Shown here one piece after another: positions 1 to 6,376 of a stretch of 8,988 nucleotides of DNA (positions are counted from its first letter, which is position 1; every line of letters begins with the position of its first letter). The stretch is from Candidatus Hydrogenedentota bacterium (GTDB lineage: Bacteria; Hydrogenedentota; Hydrogenedentia; Hydrogenedentiales; CAITNO01): assembly GCA_903922535.1 (NCBI GenBank), contig CAIXUF010000774.1, positions 1-8,988 on the forward strand. Direction: 5' to 3'. Position numbers and translations under genes: made by a program. A model generated the notes under the pieces. The model was not told the DNA's origin and searched no databases. It saw nothing but the letters and a program-made list of their open reading frames with translations.

Positions 1-262
1 CGTCAGCGGAGGCATCGAGCATCCTGTGAAGAATATCGCATCACCCGCGAGCTGACGGGCTGTCTCCGTGCGCGCCGGAGATCAGCCCGCCGTCCGTGTA
101 CCGCGCAGTACACGAACAACGCTCGCTTTGGTTTTGTGTTCAAATTGAAGCCCTAGATGGTTTCCGCGCTTGGGAGTGAGTCAAGGCTTCACGCAACATC
201 GGGCTGAACGAAAGCGTACCCCATGCCGGGCGAAAAAGAAAGAATGACAGGGTCATCCGCCG
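1..262. other. Gene-free left edge with two hairpins
   Basis: I see no convincing coding region here. Two adjacent inverted repeats stand out. One has arms 57-62/83-88 (GGGCTG/CAGCCC) continued by 64-68/76-80 (CTCCG/CGGAG) around a 7-nt loop. The other has perfect 7-bp arms at 95-101 and 108-114 (CGTGTAC/GTACACG) around a 6-nt loop. Neither is followed at once by a T-run, so they are not obvious terminators. They could be REP-type repeats, part of a structured RNA, or the edge of host sequence beyond the element. Two CGAAA motifs (around 210 and 231) resemble the core of Mu end-binding sites but are too short to carry weight. Confidence 0.4.
231..258 (-). terminator. Probable intrinsic terminator of the membrane-protein gene
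   Basis: Read on the minus strand, four bases after the TAG stop of the 263-1333 gene, there is a 7-bp stem (arms 258-252 and 248-242, one G-U pair) with a 3-nt CCT loop. A T-rich tract, TTTCTTTTT, follows at 241-233. The placement directly behind a stop codon and the U-tract fit a rho-independent terminator, but the stem is short and AT-rich, so strength is uncertain. Confidence 0.5.
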
Positions 263-1333
263 CTATTTCAATGGTCGGTATCGACTTATGAATCCGCCAC
301 CCGACCAGTAGCACAAGTCACCCTTCTCGTCCACCACATAATAGCTCATCGCATTGTCACTTAGAATCTTCTTGTCCTCCGCCGACAGGCCCGGTCGAAA
401 TTCGCTCTCCTTCAACCCAAATTTGGCCCAGTATTGAATGTGACTCCCGTCCTTCCTTATAAACAACTCCTCATCATCAACGTCGGGTCGACGCATGGCG
501 TCGCAGAAATCGCTGTGAAGAAAAACCTTCTTTCCCTTCTTAAACATGGTCATGACTTCTGCAATCTTGTTTGGAGCAAACCAAACTCCGATGACATTAT
601 CCTGGACCGACTCCTTCTTTCCCATCTGTCCCTTTAGCCAGGTGGCGCATTGCTGTTCTACTCCATAAACGATTACGGTTATATCGTCCCTCACCTCTGC
701 CCAAGCCCAGCAGTCGTCCCCAATATCTTCGGGAAGGTAGTAGAAGATCACCAGGTGGTCGAATTTGTTTCCGCCCTTCGCATCATAGATGACCTTCGTA
801 AGGGATTTCAGGACATCTTCTGTCGGCAGATCATCGAGCGTCACATCAAGACGTATTTTCAGCCTTTCCCAATAAGCCAAAAAGGTCGTAACGTCCAACA
901 CCGTATAGTTTGGCAACCTTTCCACCGCGACCTTGACCGCATCTGTCACCTTCGTTGCGGGTGGTTCTGGTCGCGCAGCCCCTTGGAGTGACTCGGGCAA
1001 AGGCATGTCCTCGGCCAACTGCGTTGTCGAAACTTCCAGCGCCGGAGTAGGCAATTCCCCAACCGCCGGCGCCGGCACTTTTTGCGTCGGTTTCGCAATC
1101 TGTGTGGGTCTCACGGCGACCGGTCGCTTCACCGGCGGTATCGGATATGTCAGCCGCGGCACGATCTGTGGCGGAGGACCTTCCGGTTGGGGCTCTTGCC
1201 CAAAATAAAGCATCGTGGCAAGCACCGCCAACAGAATGATTATGCACCCGCAGCCCGAACTGCTTTTCTTCTTCACCTTTCCCCTTTGCTCTTCGCCCTT
1301 CGCAATTCCCCTCTCCGCCTGCGGTCCTTCCAT
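263..1333 (-). CDS. Single-pass membrane protein with proline-rich linker and unknown C-terminal domain
   Basis: I do not recognise this 356-residue protein. A short charged N-terminus ending in KVKKK (19-23) precedes one hydrophobic segment at about 27-45 (core CIIILLAVLATMLYF). This predicts a signal anchor with the bulk of the protein outside the cytoplasm. Residues 47-127 are a low-complexity linker rich in Pro, Ala and Thr, and 140-356 form a mixed alpha/beta domain with many aromatic and acidic residues. An upstream in-frame ATG would give 403 residues. I prefer the ATG at 1333-1331 because AAGGGA lies about six bases upstream, whereas the ATG at 1348 has no ribosome site. The gene runs away from the repressor and has its own terminator. 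Its base composition is visibly less GC-rich and its codons less C-ending than the early operon. It may be a host gene just outside the element or a lysogenic-conversion gene inside it; the sequence does not decide. Confidence 0.7.
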   Translation of the reverse strand: MEGPQAERGIAKGEEQRGKVKKKSSSGCGCIIILLAVLATMLYFGQEPQPEGPPPQIVPRLTYPIPPVKRPVAVRPTQIAKPTQKVPAPAVGELPTPALEVSTTQLAEDMPLPESLQGAARPEPPATKVTDAVKVAVERLPNYTVLDVTTFLAYWERLKIRLDVTLDDLPTEDVLKSLTKVIYDAKGGNKFDHLVIFYYLPEDIGDDCWAWAEVRDDITVIVYGVEQQCATWLKGQMGKKESVQDNVIGVWFAPNKIAEVMTMFKKGKKVFLHSDFCDAMRRPDVDDEELFIRKDGSHIQYWAKFGLKESEFRPGLSAEDKKILSDNAMSYYVVDEKGDLCYWSGGGFISRYRPLK

Positions 1334-1555
1334 GTCCGTCCCTTTCATTGTGGTGTGCCGATCCGCCCCAAAGTCTGCCGATATTTGTCCGGGGCGCTCA
1401 ATCCCAAAACCGCTCCAGGATGCCCCAGGACGTTTTCCACGTCCCAGCGTCCCAGCACACGCTGACCGGGCCATGAAGCGAAATTAAACGTGGTTCCGGC
1501 GTTTTTAAACGCGGTTGGGCGCTTTCCGGCAATCAATGCTTTCCCGAATCGTCTT
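1334..1555. other. Non-coding gap, candidate left-end region of the element
   Basis: This 222-bp gap separates the repressor stop from the start of the leftward membrane-protein gene. In Mu the left end lies a few hundred bases beyond the repressor 3' end, so this is the natural place to look for attL. It contains a phased direct repeat (1478-1516) that includes a short palindrome. No TG terminus with a 5-bp duplication can be identified without the other end. The promoter of the membrane-protein gene must also lie here, but I see no clear -35/-10 pair. Confidence 0.4.
1478..1516. repeat. Pair of 18-bp direct repeats at 21-bp spacing
   Basis: Positions 1478-1495 and 1499-1516 share the pattern GCG-(AAA or TTT)-TTAAACG-(T or C)-GGTT, 14 of 18 bases identical, with starts exactly 21 bp apart (two helical turns). 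The second copy contains the palindrome GCGTTT-TT-AAACGC (1499-1512). Phased repeats at this spacing next to the repressor of a Mu-like element fit transposase end-binding sites, which are about 22 bp in Mu. They could instead be a regulatory site for the neighbouring leftward gene. Confidence 0.45.
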
Positions 1556-1978
1556 CTAACTCTGTTTACGGTTCCCCTTGGGCGTCCTTTTGCCCGTCGT
1601 CCTGGGCAGATTGTCCTCACGTTGCACCAGTGCCCGCATGGCCTTCTCCCGCAGCACAGGATCCTGAATGTGCGACACCTGGATAACCATGACCTCGAAC
1701 AGTCGCTCTGGGGTCATTGGCCCCTTGGCATATTCCTCCAGAAGTTTCACCACGTCCACGGCCGCAGCATCAGCACGAAGCTTGACTCCCATGCCCAGCG
1801 CCAACCAATCAAGCATGACACCGCTTCGCTCCGCTATGCGAACAAGGTTTTCCAAGTTCGGTTCATTGCTGAGCAAATATCCCCTTATGGAGGTGGGCGG
1901 CAGGCCGCACTGCCTCGCAAACGCTGCGGCGGACCGCTCCCCTATTAATTCCTGCAGTCGTTCCTTGAAAGTGCTCAT
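1556..1978 (-). CDS. HTH repressor of the lysogenic state (Mu c / CI-like)
   Basis: This 140-residue DNA-binding protein has an N-terminal XRE/CI-type helix-turn-helix at about 17-37 (AAAFARQCGLPPTSIRGYL). The SGVMLDWLALG segment at 52-62 is typical of phage repressors of this fold. Residues 70-118 are helical and could mediate oligomerisation, and the tail (125-140) is basic. There is no S24 peptidase domain, so RecA-stimulated self-cleavage is not expected. Induction would have to act by another route, as with the Clp/Lon-sensitive Mu repressor. The start is set by GGAG in the GGAGTGAG sequence about nine bases before the ATG. The gene diverges from the ner-like gene across a 176-bp control region, the layout of c and ner in Mu. 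The HTH call is firm; the role as master repressor rests on position and family. Confidence 0.85.
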   Translation of the reverse strand: MSTFKERLQELIGERSAAAFARQCGLPPTSIRGYLLSNEPNLENLVRIAERSGVMLDWLALGMGVKLRADAAAVDVVKLLEEYAKGPMTPERLFEVMVIQVSHIQDPVLREKAMRALVQREDNLPRTTGKRTPKGNRKQS

Positions 1979-2010
1979 TTCTCACTCCGCGTATTTTTGA
2001 GTAACAAGAC

Positions 2011-2039
2011 ACATTAGCATTCCGTCGCAAAAAAGTCCA
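2011..2039 (-). promoter_or_regulatory. Possible promoter of the repressor gene
   Basis: On the minus strand, TGGACT (2039-2034) and TAATGT (2016-2011) are 17 bp apart. The -10 element is preceded by TGC, giving an extended -10. The resulting leader would be about 25 nt. Both hexamers are poor matches to consensus, as might suit a repressor promoter that needs activation or is autoregulated. An ATTAGCA heptamer occurs twice nearby (2013-2019, 2048-2054), one copy covering the -10, and could be a protein-binding half-site. Confidence 0.33.
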
Positions 2040-2086
2040 CAGAAACTATTAGCAACCAAGTCTCGGCGTGTATGGGCAAAAGATAG

Positions 2087-2115
2087 TTGACAAACGACGA
2101 TATTTCGTCTATGCT
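2087..2115 (+). promoter_or_regulatory. Early promoter (sigma-70 type) with an inverted repeat in its spacer
   Basis: A perfect -35 TTGACA (2087-2092) is followed after exactly 17 bp by TATGCT (2110-2115), giving a start near 2122 and a leader of about 33 nt before the ner-like ATG. The spacer holds the inverted repeat GACGA-TATT-TCGTC (2096-2109), which lies between the two hexamers where a bound repressor would exclude RNA polymerase. This would drive the ner-A-B early operon and be the main switch point of the element. The promoter is read directly from sequence; operator function is inferred. Confidence 0.75.
2096..2109. promoter_or_regulatory. Candidate operator GACGA-N4-TCGTC
   Basis: This is a perfect 5-bp inverted repeat with a 4-bp centre, located wholly within the spacer of the early promoter. 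It is the best candidate operator for either the 1556-1978 repressor or the Ner-like protein. I found no second exact copy in the divergent region, so cooperative multi-operator binding as in Mu is not evident. Confidence 0.45.
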
Positions 2116-2154
2116 TATGTTCGTAGTCGGTACACACCAACCGGGAGCTGAGAA

Positions 2155-2364
2155 ATGAGCGGCTTGGAATATTGGTCAAACGTCGTTAGGAGCGCGGGAT
2201 GGAAATCCCTGCGGGCCTGGGCGAAGGGAGCGGGCTACAGCCCGCAGACGGTCTACGGCGCGGTGCGTGTGTGGGGCCTGCGGAATCAGCAGCCCCATGG
2301 CGGCATCAATCGGCAGGTCATGCACGACCTCCGAACGCTACTGGATCGCCAGCATGCAGCATGA
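2155..2364 (+). CDS. Small Ner/Cro-like HTH regulator
   Basis: This 69-residue protein is the first gene of the rightward early operon, 33 nt behind the mapped promoter. It has a helix-turn-helix-like core at about 18-40 (AWAKGAGYSPQTVYGAVRVW). The later PHGGINRQVMHDLRTLL segment is also seen in small HTH proteins that precede transposase genes in Mu-like phages. GGGAG lies seven bases before the ATG. In Mu the protein at this position, Ner, turns down both repressor and early transcription, and the same role is inferred here. The 3' end overlaps the transposase start by 11 bases, so the two are probably translationally coupled. The sequence is not close enough to Mu Ner for me to assign the symbol. 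Confidence 0.75.
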   Translation: MSGLEYWSNVVRSAGWKSLRAWAKGAGYSPQTVYGAVRVWGLRNQQPHGGINRQVMHDLRTLLDRQHAA

Positions 2365-4300
2365 GTGGTACACGGCGGCAGTATTGTCCGGCCTTCCCGG
2401 CCTGCCAGGTACCGCCCGCGGCATACGCGATTGGATGTCACGCCATCGCGTGAAGTCGCAGTCCAGGCGCCACGGCAAGGGCCTTGAATACCACGTCAGC
2501 GGCATCCCCGAAGAAACCCTGTCCGCTCTGGGAACGTCCGCATCCCTGACCTGCGGTCCTGTACAGGACAAACCGATCGGCACGGATGCAGCCGTTCCCG
2601 GTGCCTCAAAGGCAAATGTGCGGCCACTGGACAAACTCCCCGAGACAACACGCACCGAAGCCTATAGACGAGCCGCAGCCGCCCTGGCCGTGCAGCGTCT
2701 GGTGGACGAGGGCAGCACCATCGTCGCCGCGCTCAACGGCATTGCCCGGGCGCGGTCCATATCCGTCACCACCTTGCGCAACTGGTATCTGCGTGTTCGC
2801 AACCTTCCCCAGGCGGACTGGGCCGTCACCCTGGCGTCGCGCCGCGGCGGTCTCCACAAAGACCCGGCCGTATTCTCACCCGAGGCCTGGGATTACATTA
2901 AAGCCGATTACCTGCGCCCAGAACAGCCCTGTCTGAATGCGTGCTACCTGCGTCTCCTGCGGGTCGCAAAAGATAAAGACTGGCAGATACCCTCATACCG
3001 GACCGTCGCCCGAAGAATTGACGCGCTCCCATGGGAAATGGTTGCCCTGGCGCGGCAAGGCGAGGATGCCCTCCTGCGCAGGCTCCCGGTTATGACCCGC
3101 ACACGCGGACACCTCAGCGCCATGCAGGCGGTCAACGCCGACGGTCACAAGTTCGATGTCCGATGCAACCTCCCATCCGGCACCGTCGGCCGACCAATGC
3201 TGACGGCCTGGCAGGATCTGTACTCCGGAAAAATACTCGCATGGCGCATCAGCGAGACCCTCAATCAACATCACGTTCGCCTGTCCTTCGGCGACATGGT
3301 CGAGAAGTACGGCGTTCCGCGCCACGCCTACCTCGACAACGGACGCGAGTTCGCCAACAAATGGCTCACCGGCAAGGCAAACTTCCGGTTCCGTTTCACC
3401 GTCCGCGAAGAAGACCCCGTCGGCATCTTCGCTCAGTTGGGCGTCGAGGCCCACTGGACCACCCCCTATCACGGCCAATCCAAACCCATTGAACGCGCCT
3501 TCAGGGACCTGTGCGAATGCATTGCAAAGCACCCGCAAAACGCAGGAGCCTACACCGGCAACAGCCCCATGACCAAGCCCGACAACTACGGCAGCCGTGC
3601 CGTCCAGTGGGACGACTTCTGCGCCCTGGTCGACCGCGAGATTGCCGCCCACAATGCCCGCACCGGCCGCAGGACCGAGACGGCCAAGGGCCGCAGTTTC
3701 GACCTCACCTTCTCGGATTCCTACACACGGTCCACCGTCTCCAGGGCAACCCCGGAACAGCGCCGCCTGTGGCTGCTTGCCGCCGAAGGGGTAATGGTTC
3801 GCAATACCGGTCATGTCGCCATTCTCGGCAATGCCTACTGGGGCGAGGCACTGCCGCCGCTCGCTGGAAAACGCGTCGTCGTCCGCTTCGATCCCGAACA
3901 CCTCGAACGGCCCGTGTCCGTCTATGACGCCGAGGGCGTCCTGCTTTGCGAGGCATCCCGCACCATCGCCGCATTCGACGATGCCGAGGCCGCAAAGGAA
4001 CATGCCCGGGCAAATCGCCACAGGGTCAAGGCCACCAGGGAAATGCTCGCCGCCGAACGCCGCATGGATGTGCTCGAAGCCGCCGCCATGCTGCCAGACG
4101 ATCCCCTTTCCCGCGAAGGCGGCAACCCGGACGAACTCGTCCCGGGCGTCACGCGCCTCGTCCTGCCCCCTCGCAGGAAAGCCGTTAACGCCGCCGAATG
4201 GGATACGCCAGTATCCGACGAAACACGGCAGCAGGAGAACACCGTCCTCAACATGCTGGATGACTGGGCAGCGAACCGCTTCGCGCTCGGTGGCCAATAA
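2354..4300 (+). CDS. A: MuA-type DDE transposase
   Basis: The protein has 648 residues (MuA has 663). The N-terminus (MQHEWYTAAVLSGLPGLPGT through YHVSGIPEETL, 1-55) is the MuA-type end/enhancer-binding winged-helix domain. Bipartite DNA-binding domains follow to about 245. The RNase H-like catalytic core has all three acidic residues in MuA-like contexts: D263 in NADGH, D328 in YLDNGREFANKWLTG and E380 in HGQSKPIERAF. The spacings of 65 and 52 compare with 67 and 56 in MuA. A Mu C-terminal beta-barrel (about 475-540) and a basic helical tail follow. It should cut and join element ends into target DNA during replicative transposition, with the ATPase encoded next door. The in-frame ATG at 2267 would add 29 residues lying inside the ner frame. 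ATG 2354 gives the conserved N-terminus, though its ribosome site is weak (GGAT), consistent with coupling to ner. A REP-like palindrome is embedded near the C-terminus (codons 583-592). Confidence 0.96.
   Translation: MQHEWYTAAVLSGLPGLPGTARGIRDWMSRHRVKSQSRRHGKGLEYHVSGIPEETLSALGTSASLTCGPVQDKPIGTDAAVPGASKANVRPLDKLPETTRTEAYRRAAAALAVQRLVDEGSTIVAALNGIARARSISVTTLRNWYLRVRNLPQADWAVTLASRRGGLHKDPAVFSPEAWDYIKADYLRPEQPCLNACYLRLLRVAKDKDWQIPSYRTVARRIDALPWEMVALARQGEDALLRRLPVMTRTRGHLSAMQAVNADGHKFDVRCNLPSGTVGRPMLTAWQDLYSGKILAWRISETLNQHHVRLSFGDMVEKYGVPRHAYLDNGREFANKWLTGKANFRFRFTVREEDPVGIFAQLGVEAHWTTPYHGQSKPIERAFRDLCECIAKHPQNAGAYTGNSPMTKPDNYGSRAVQWDDFCALVDREIAAHNARTGRRTETAKGRSFDLTFSDSYTRSTVSRATPEQRRLWLLAAEGVMVRNTGHVAILGNAYWGEALPPLAGKRVVVRFDPEHLERPVSVYDAEGVLLCEASRTIAAFDDAEAAKEHARANRHRVKATREMLAAERRMDVLEAAAMLPDDPLSREGGNPDELVPGVTRLVLPPRRKAVNAAEWDTPVSDETRQQENTVLNMLDDWAANRFALGGQ
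4108..4127. repeat. REP-like palindrome embedded in the transposase frame
   Basis: This 20-bp stretch matches 5308-5327 at 19 of 20 positions, and the single difference weakens one base pair of the stem. It is read in frame as part of PLSREGGNP in the variable C-terminal region of the transposase. The match to an intergenic palindrome in the same window argues for a captured repeat rather than coding coincidence. Confidence 0.6.
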
Positions 4301-4326
4301 GTACCCAAACCGACGGAGTGAGACAC

Positions 4327-5292
4327 ATGAAGAATGCGGAAGCAAAGAATCAAACCAATGGCGACGGAACGGAAGCGCACCTGGATGAGGTCATAGGAGA
4401 CATCCAGGGCATCATGCAGCAGCATGACATAAACCAGGCGCAGGTTGCCCGTGAAGCCGGCATATCGGCCACCACGCTCAGCCAATTGCTCAGCGGCTCC
4501 TACCCGGCAAATCCAAAAAAGACGCACGAGAAGCTTGTCAGGTGGGTCTCTTCAAAACGCGCCAAGGCGGTATCCCATCACGCCCTGCCCACCGCGAAAC
4601 CCTGGACCAGCACCCCCACCTCCGAGCGCATCATGGCAGCCCTCGGATACGCGCAAATGGCCGGGGACATCAGCGTGGTCTACGGCGCCGCTGGCCTGGG
4701 AAAGACCGCCACCGCCCGCGAATACGCCAGCCGCATGCCCAACGTTTGGGTGGTAACCGCCACCGCCGCCACCACATGCAGCGTCAGCATGTGCCTGGAA
4801 ACCGTCCTCATCGCCCTCGGCGTGCGCGAATTGCCTCAGGGCGCCGCAAGGATGGAACGCGAGGCCGTAAAGCGCATGAACAACAGCGGCGGTCTCCTTA
4901 TTGTGGACGAGGCCCAGAACTTGTGCCTCCAGGCCCTGGAGGAAATACGCTCGCTGCACGACGCCACCGGCATCGGCGTTGCGCTGCTTGGCAACGAGGT
5001 CATTTATGCCCGCATGACCGGGGGCACCCGCGCCGCCTATCTCGACCGCCTCTTTAGCCGCATTGGCAAGCGCGTCAAACTACAGCACGCCGTGAAGGAC
5101 GACATCATCGCGGTCGCCGCCACCTATGGTGTCCATGGTGACGAATGCCTGCGCGTATTGGCCGACATCGGCGGCCGGGCCGGAGGCCTCCGGTCTGTCG
5201 TCAAAACGATCCGCATCGCCCTGATGATGTGCGGCGGGGACCAGCTCGACGCAAGACACCTCCGCGCCGCATTCAAAGACCTCGAAGGTTAG
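4327..5292 (+). CDS. B: MuB-type AAA+ ATPase, transposition target selector
   Basis: The protein has 321 residues (MuB has 312) and the same architecture. An N-terminal lambda-repressor-like HTH (about 33-62, INQAQVAREAGISATTLSQL) is followed by a linker and an AAA+ domain. Walker A is GAAGLGKT at 120-127, Walker B is GLLIVDEAQ at 189-197, and a sensor-like LLGNEVIY lies at 220-227. The MTGG segment (230-233) and RLFSRIGKR (241-249) closely match the corresponding MuB stretches. In Mu this ATPase forms filaments on target DNA, directs the transposase to them and gives target immunity. The gene starts 26 bases after the transposase stop. GGAG eight bases before ATG 4327 favours that start over the in-frame GTG at 4318, which overlaps the ribosome site. 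It ends just before a REP-like palindrome. Confidence 0.94.
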   Translation: MKNAEAKNQTNGDGTEAHLDEVIGDIQGIMQQHDINQAQVAREAGISATTLSQLLSGSYPANPKKTHEKLVRWVSSKRAKAVSHHALPTAKPWTSTPTSERIMAALGYAQMAGDISVVYGAAGLGKTATAREYASRMPNVWVVTATAATTCSVSMCLETVLIALGVRELPQGAARMEREAVKRMNNSGGLLIVDEAQNLCLQALEEIRSLHDATGIGVALLGNEVIYARMTGGTRAAYLDRLFSRIGKRVKLQHAVKDDIIAVAATYGVHGDECLRVLADIGGRAGGLRSVVKTIRIALMMCGGDQLDARHLRAAFKDLEG

Positions 5293-5307
5293 TACCGCAG
5301 GCCGTCA

Positions 5308-5325
5308 TTCCCGCGAAGGCGGGAA
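5308..5325. repeat. REP-like palindrome, TTCCCGC stem
   Basis: Perfect 7-bp arms (5308-5314 and 5319-5325, TTCCCGC/GCGGGAA) enclose a GAAG loop, 15 bases after the ATPase stop. There is no U-tract, so it is not a standard terminator. It could stabilise the upstream mRNA end or attenuate readthrough between the A-B pair and the downstream genes. The sequence type is a widely dispersed bacterial intergenic palindrome. Confidence 0.7.
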
Positions 5326-5359
5326 CCTGCCTGCTTTCCCAAACAACGGAGATCAGACC

Positions 5360-5677
5360 ATGATACCCCTCAAAAAGTCAGTCCGCAGAAAGACAGAGAT
5401 CATCCTCGACAACCGCCTGAGCGCGCGCCCCTGTGACGAGTACACCGTCACCCTGGCCCCGCCCGACGAAACCATTCCGAATTCGGAGCCCACCATCGGA
5501 TTCCGCCGCCTCCGCTCCAGGACCCAATACACCCTGCCCCTGTCCAAAGTCTACATCCTTGCCTTCAAGGCCGCCAGGGGAGGCTACACCCATCCCGACC
5601 CCTTCGAGCTGGTCGGCGAAGTCGCCCCCAAGCGCCGCAAAGCCCAAACCTCCAAAGGAACACGCCATGCACGCTGA
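5360..5677 (+). CDS. Small basic early protein of unknown function
   Basis: This 105-residue protein is not one I can assign to a family. It is rich in Arg and Lys at both ends (KKSVRRK at 5-11; PKRRKAQTSKGTRHAR at 90-105). A central stretch of likely beta strands includes FRRLRSRTQYTLPLSKVYILAF (about 48-69). The composition suggests nucleic-acid binding or a small structured adaptor, but no motif proves it. GGAG lies eight bases before the ATG, in the same ACGGAG context as the ATPase gene. Its end overlaps the next gene by 11 bases, so the two are probably made together. It sits between B and gam, where Mu-like phages carry variable, semi-essential early genes. Confidence 0.75.
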   Translation: MIPLKKSVRRKTEIILDNRLSARPCDEYTVTLAPPDETIPNSEPTIGFRRLRSRTQYTLPLSKVYILAFKAARGGYTHPDPFELVGEVAPKRRKAQTSKGTRHAR

Positions 5678-6308
5678 TACCCTCGACGATGAAGTCATCG
5701 CACTCTGCGAAGAACACAGCATCCCCCTCCGAAGCAGCCTCGCCATCATGGCCCTCTTTGCCGGCCGCGACGACGTGGCCATATCGCAGCTTCTCCAGGA
5801 AACAGCCGCCCGACAGGAACGCGACATCTTTGAAAAGGAGGACGCCATCCGCCTCTGCGAGACCCGCGGTCTCTCCCTGCGCCGCAGCCTCGCCGTCATC
5901 GCCGTCTGTGCCGGCCGCAACCACGACGCCCTCCATCTCCTCGACAATGCCCCCAAGTGCGAGACTCCCACCGCCACCCCTGTCATTGCCGAGCCGTCTG
6001 CCGCCGCCGTCGCCGCGGCCGCCCACGCCACAGTCCGGGTCAAGCCCGGCGCAGACGCCCGGGCGCAGCGAGTCGTCTTCGCCCGGCCGTACAACACACG
6101 CAAACCCGGCAGGCCAGCGGGCTGCACACAGAAGGCCCCGTCCGCTCCCGGACGCAACATAAAGATCTGCCCCGCCTGCGGCGAAGCCAAAGGCTTCCGC
6201 GCATTTCCCAAAGGCGGCGACACCTGCCTCGCCTGCGAGACCGGAGAAAAGCCCAAGCCCTTCAAACGCGCCACCTCCCTCGCCGAAGCCGAAAACCTCA
6301 ACGACTGA
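5667..6308 (+). CDS. Protein with duplicated helical module and C-terminal zinc ribbon
   Basis: This 213-residue protein is of unknown function. Its N-terminal half contains two copies of a module of about 38 residues, at 8-45 and 58-94, offset by 50 residues. They share the pattern A-I-x-L-C-E then L-R-x-S-L-A and A-G-R then A-x-x-L-L. A long Ala/Pro-rich linker follows. Residues 146-151 (KPGRPA) resemble an AT-hook. A four-cysteine zinc ribbon is formed by CPAC (168-171) and CLAC (187-190), with 15 residues between the pairs. The design suggests a DNA- or RNA-binding adaptor with a dimer or protein-interaction module, but the function is not known. The frame is open upstream to 5433, but ATG 5667 has AAAGGA at a suitable distance and overlaps the preceding stop by 11 bases. 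The longer version would lie inside the previous gene. Confidence 0.78.
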   Translation: MHADTLDDEVIALCEEHSIPLRSSLAIMALFAGRDDVAISQLLQETAARQERDIFEKEDAIRLCETRGLSLRRSLAVIAVCAGRNHDALHLLDNAPKCETPTATPVIAEPSAAAVAAAAHATVRVKPGADARAQRVVFARPYNTRKPGRPAGCTQKAPSAPGRNIKICPACGEAKGFRAFPKGGDTCLACETGEKPKPFKRATSLAEAENLND

Positions 6309-6315
6309 ACCCGCT

Positions 6316-6350
6316 TAAGTCCCCCTTTGAAGGGGGATTTAGGGGGATGT
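6316..6350. repeat. 35-bp REP-like unit, copy 1
   Basis: A perfect CCCCCTT/AAGGGGG inverted repeat (6321-6327, 6330-6336) is followed by ATTTAGGGGGATGT. The whole unit recurs at 8224-8258 with one mismatch, in the loop. It begins eight bases after the stop of the zinc-ribbon gene and lies 26 bases before the Gam start. The second G-run can compete for pairing with the C-run, allowing alternative stems. No U-tract follows. Confidence 0.85.
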
Positions 6351-6376
6351 AAACCCCAACTGAAAGGCACCCGAAA

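Noticed and set aside
209..236. CGAAA motifs as Mu-type transposase-binding sites
   Set aside because: Only the five-base core matches; the spacing to any upstream TTTCA-like half does not fit the Mu site, and such short matches are expected by chance.
434..1487. Several plus-strand open frames of 67-127 codons
   Set aside because: All are antisense to the membrane-protein gene, lack convincing ribosome sites and have no recognisable features.
2267..2353. Transposase start at the upstream ATG
   Set aside because: It would lie wholly within the ner-like frame and add 29 residues not seen in MuA-type proteins. ATG 2354 begins the conserved N-terminal domain.
2993..4345. 450-codon open frame on the minus strand
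   Set aside because: It is antisense to the transposase catalytic core, has Gly/Val/Ala-rich shadow composition, and does not match any family I know.
5433..5666. Longer N-terminus for the zinc-ribbon protein
   Set aside because: This part lies inside the 5360-5677 gene in another frame and is Pro/Ser-rich shadow sequence. ATG 5667 has a good ribosome site and starts the first repeat module.
6316..6350. Rho-independent terminator between the zinc-ribbon gene and gam
   Set aside because: The stem is followed by ATTTAGGGGG rather than a T-run, and the same unit occurs inside a reading frame at 8224-8258, so a repeat element is the better reading.
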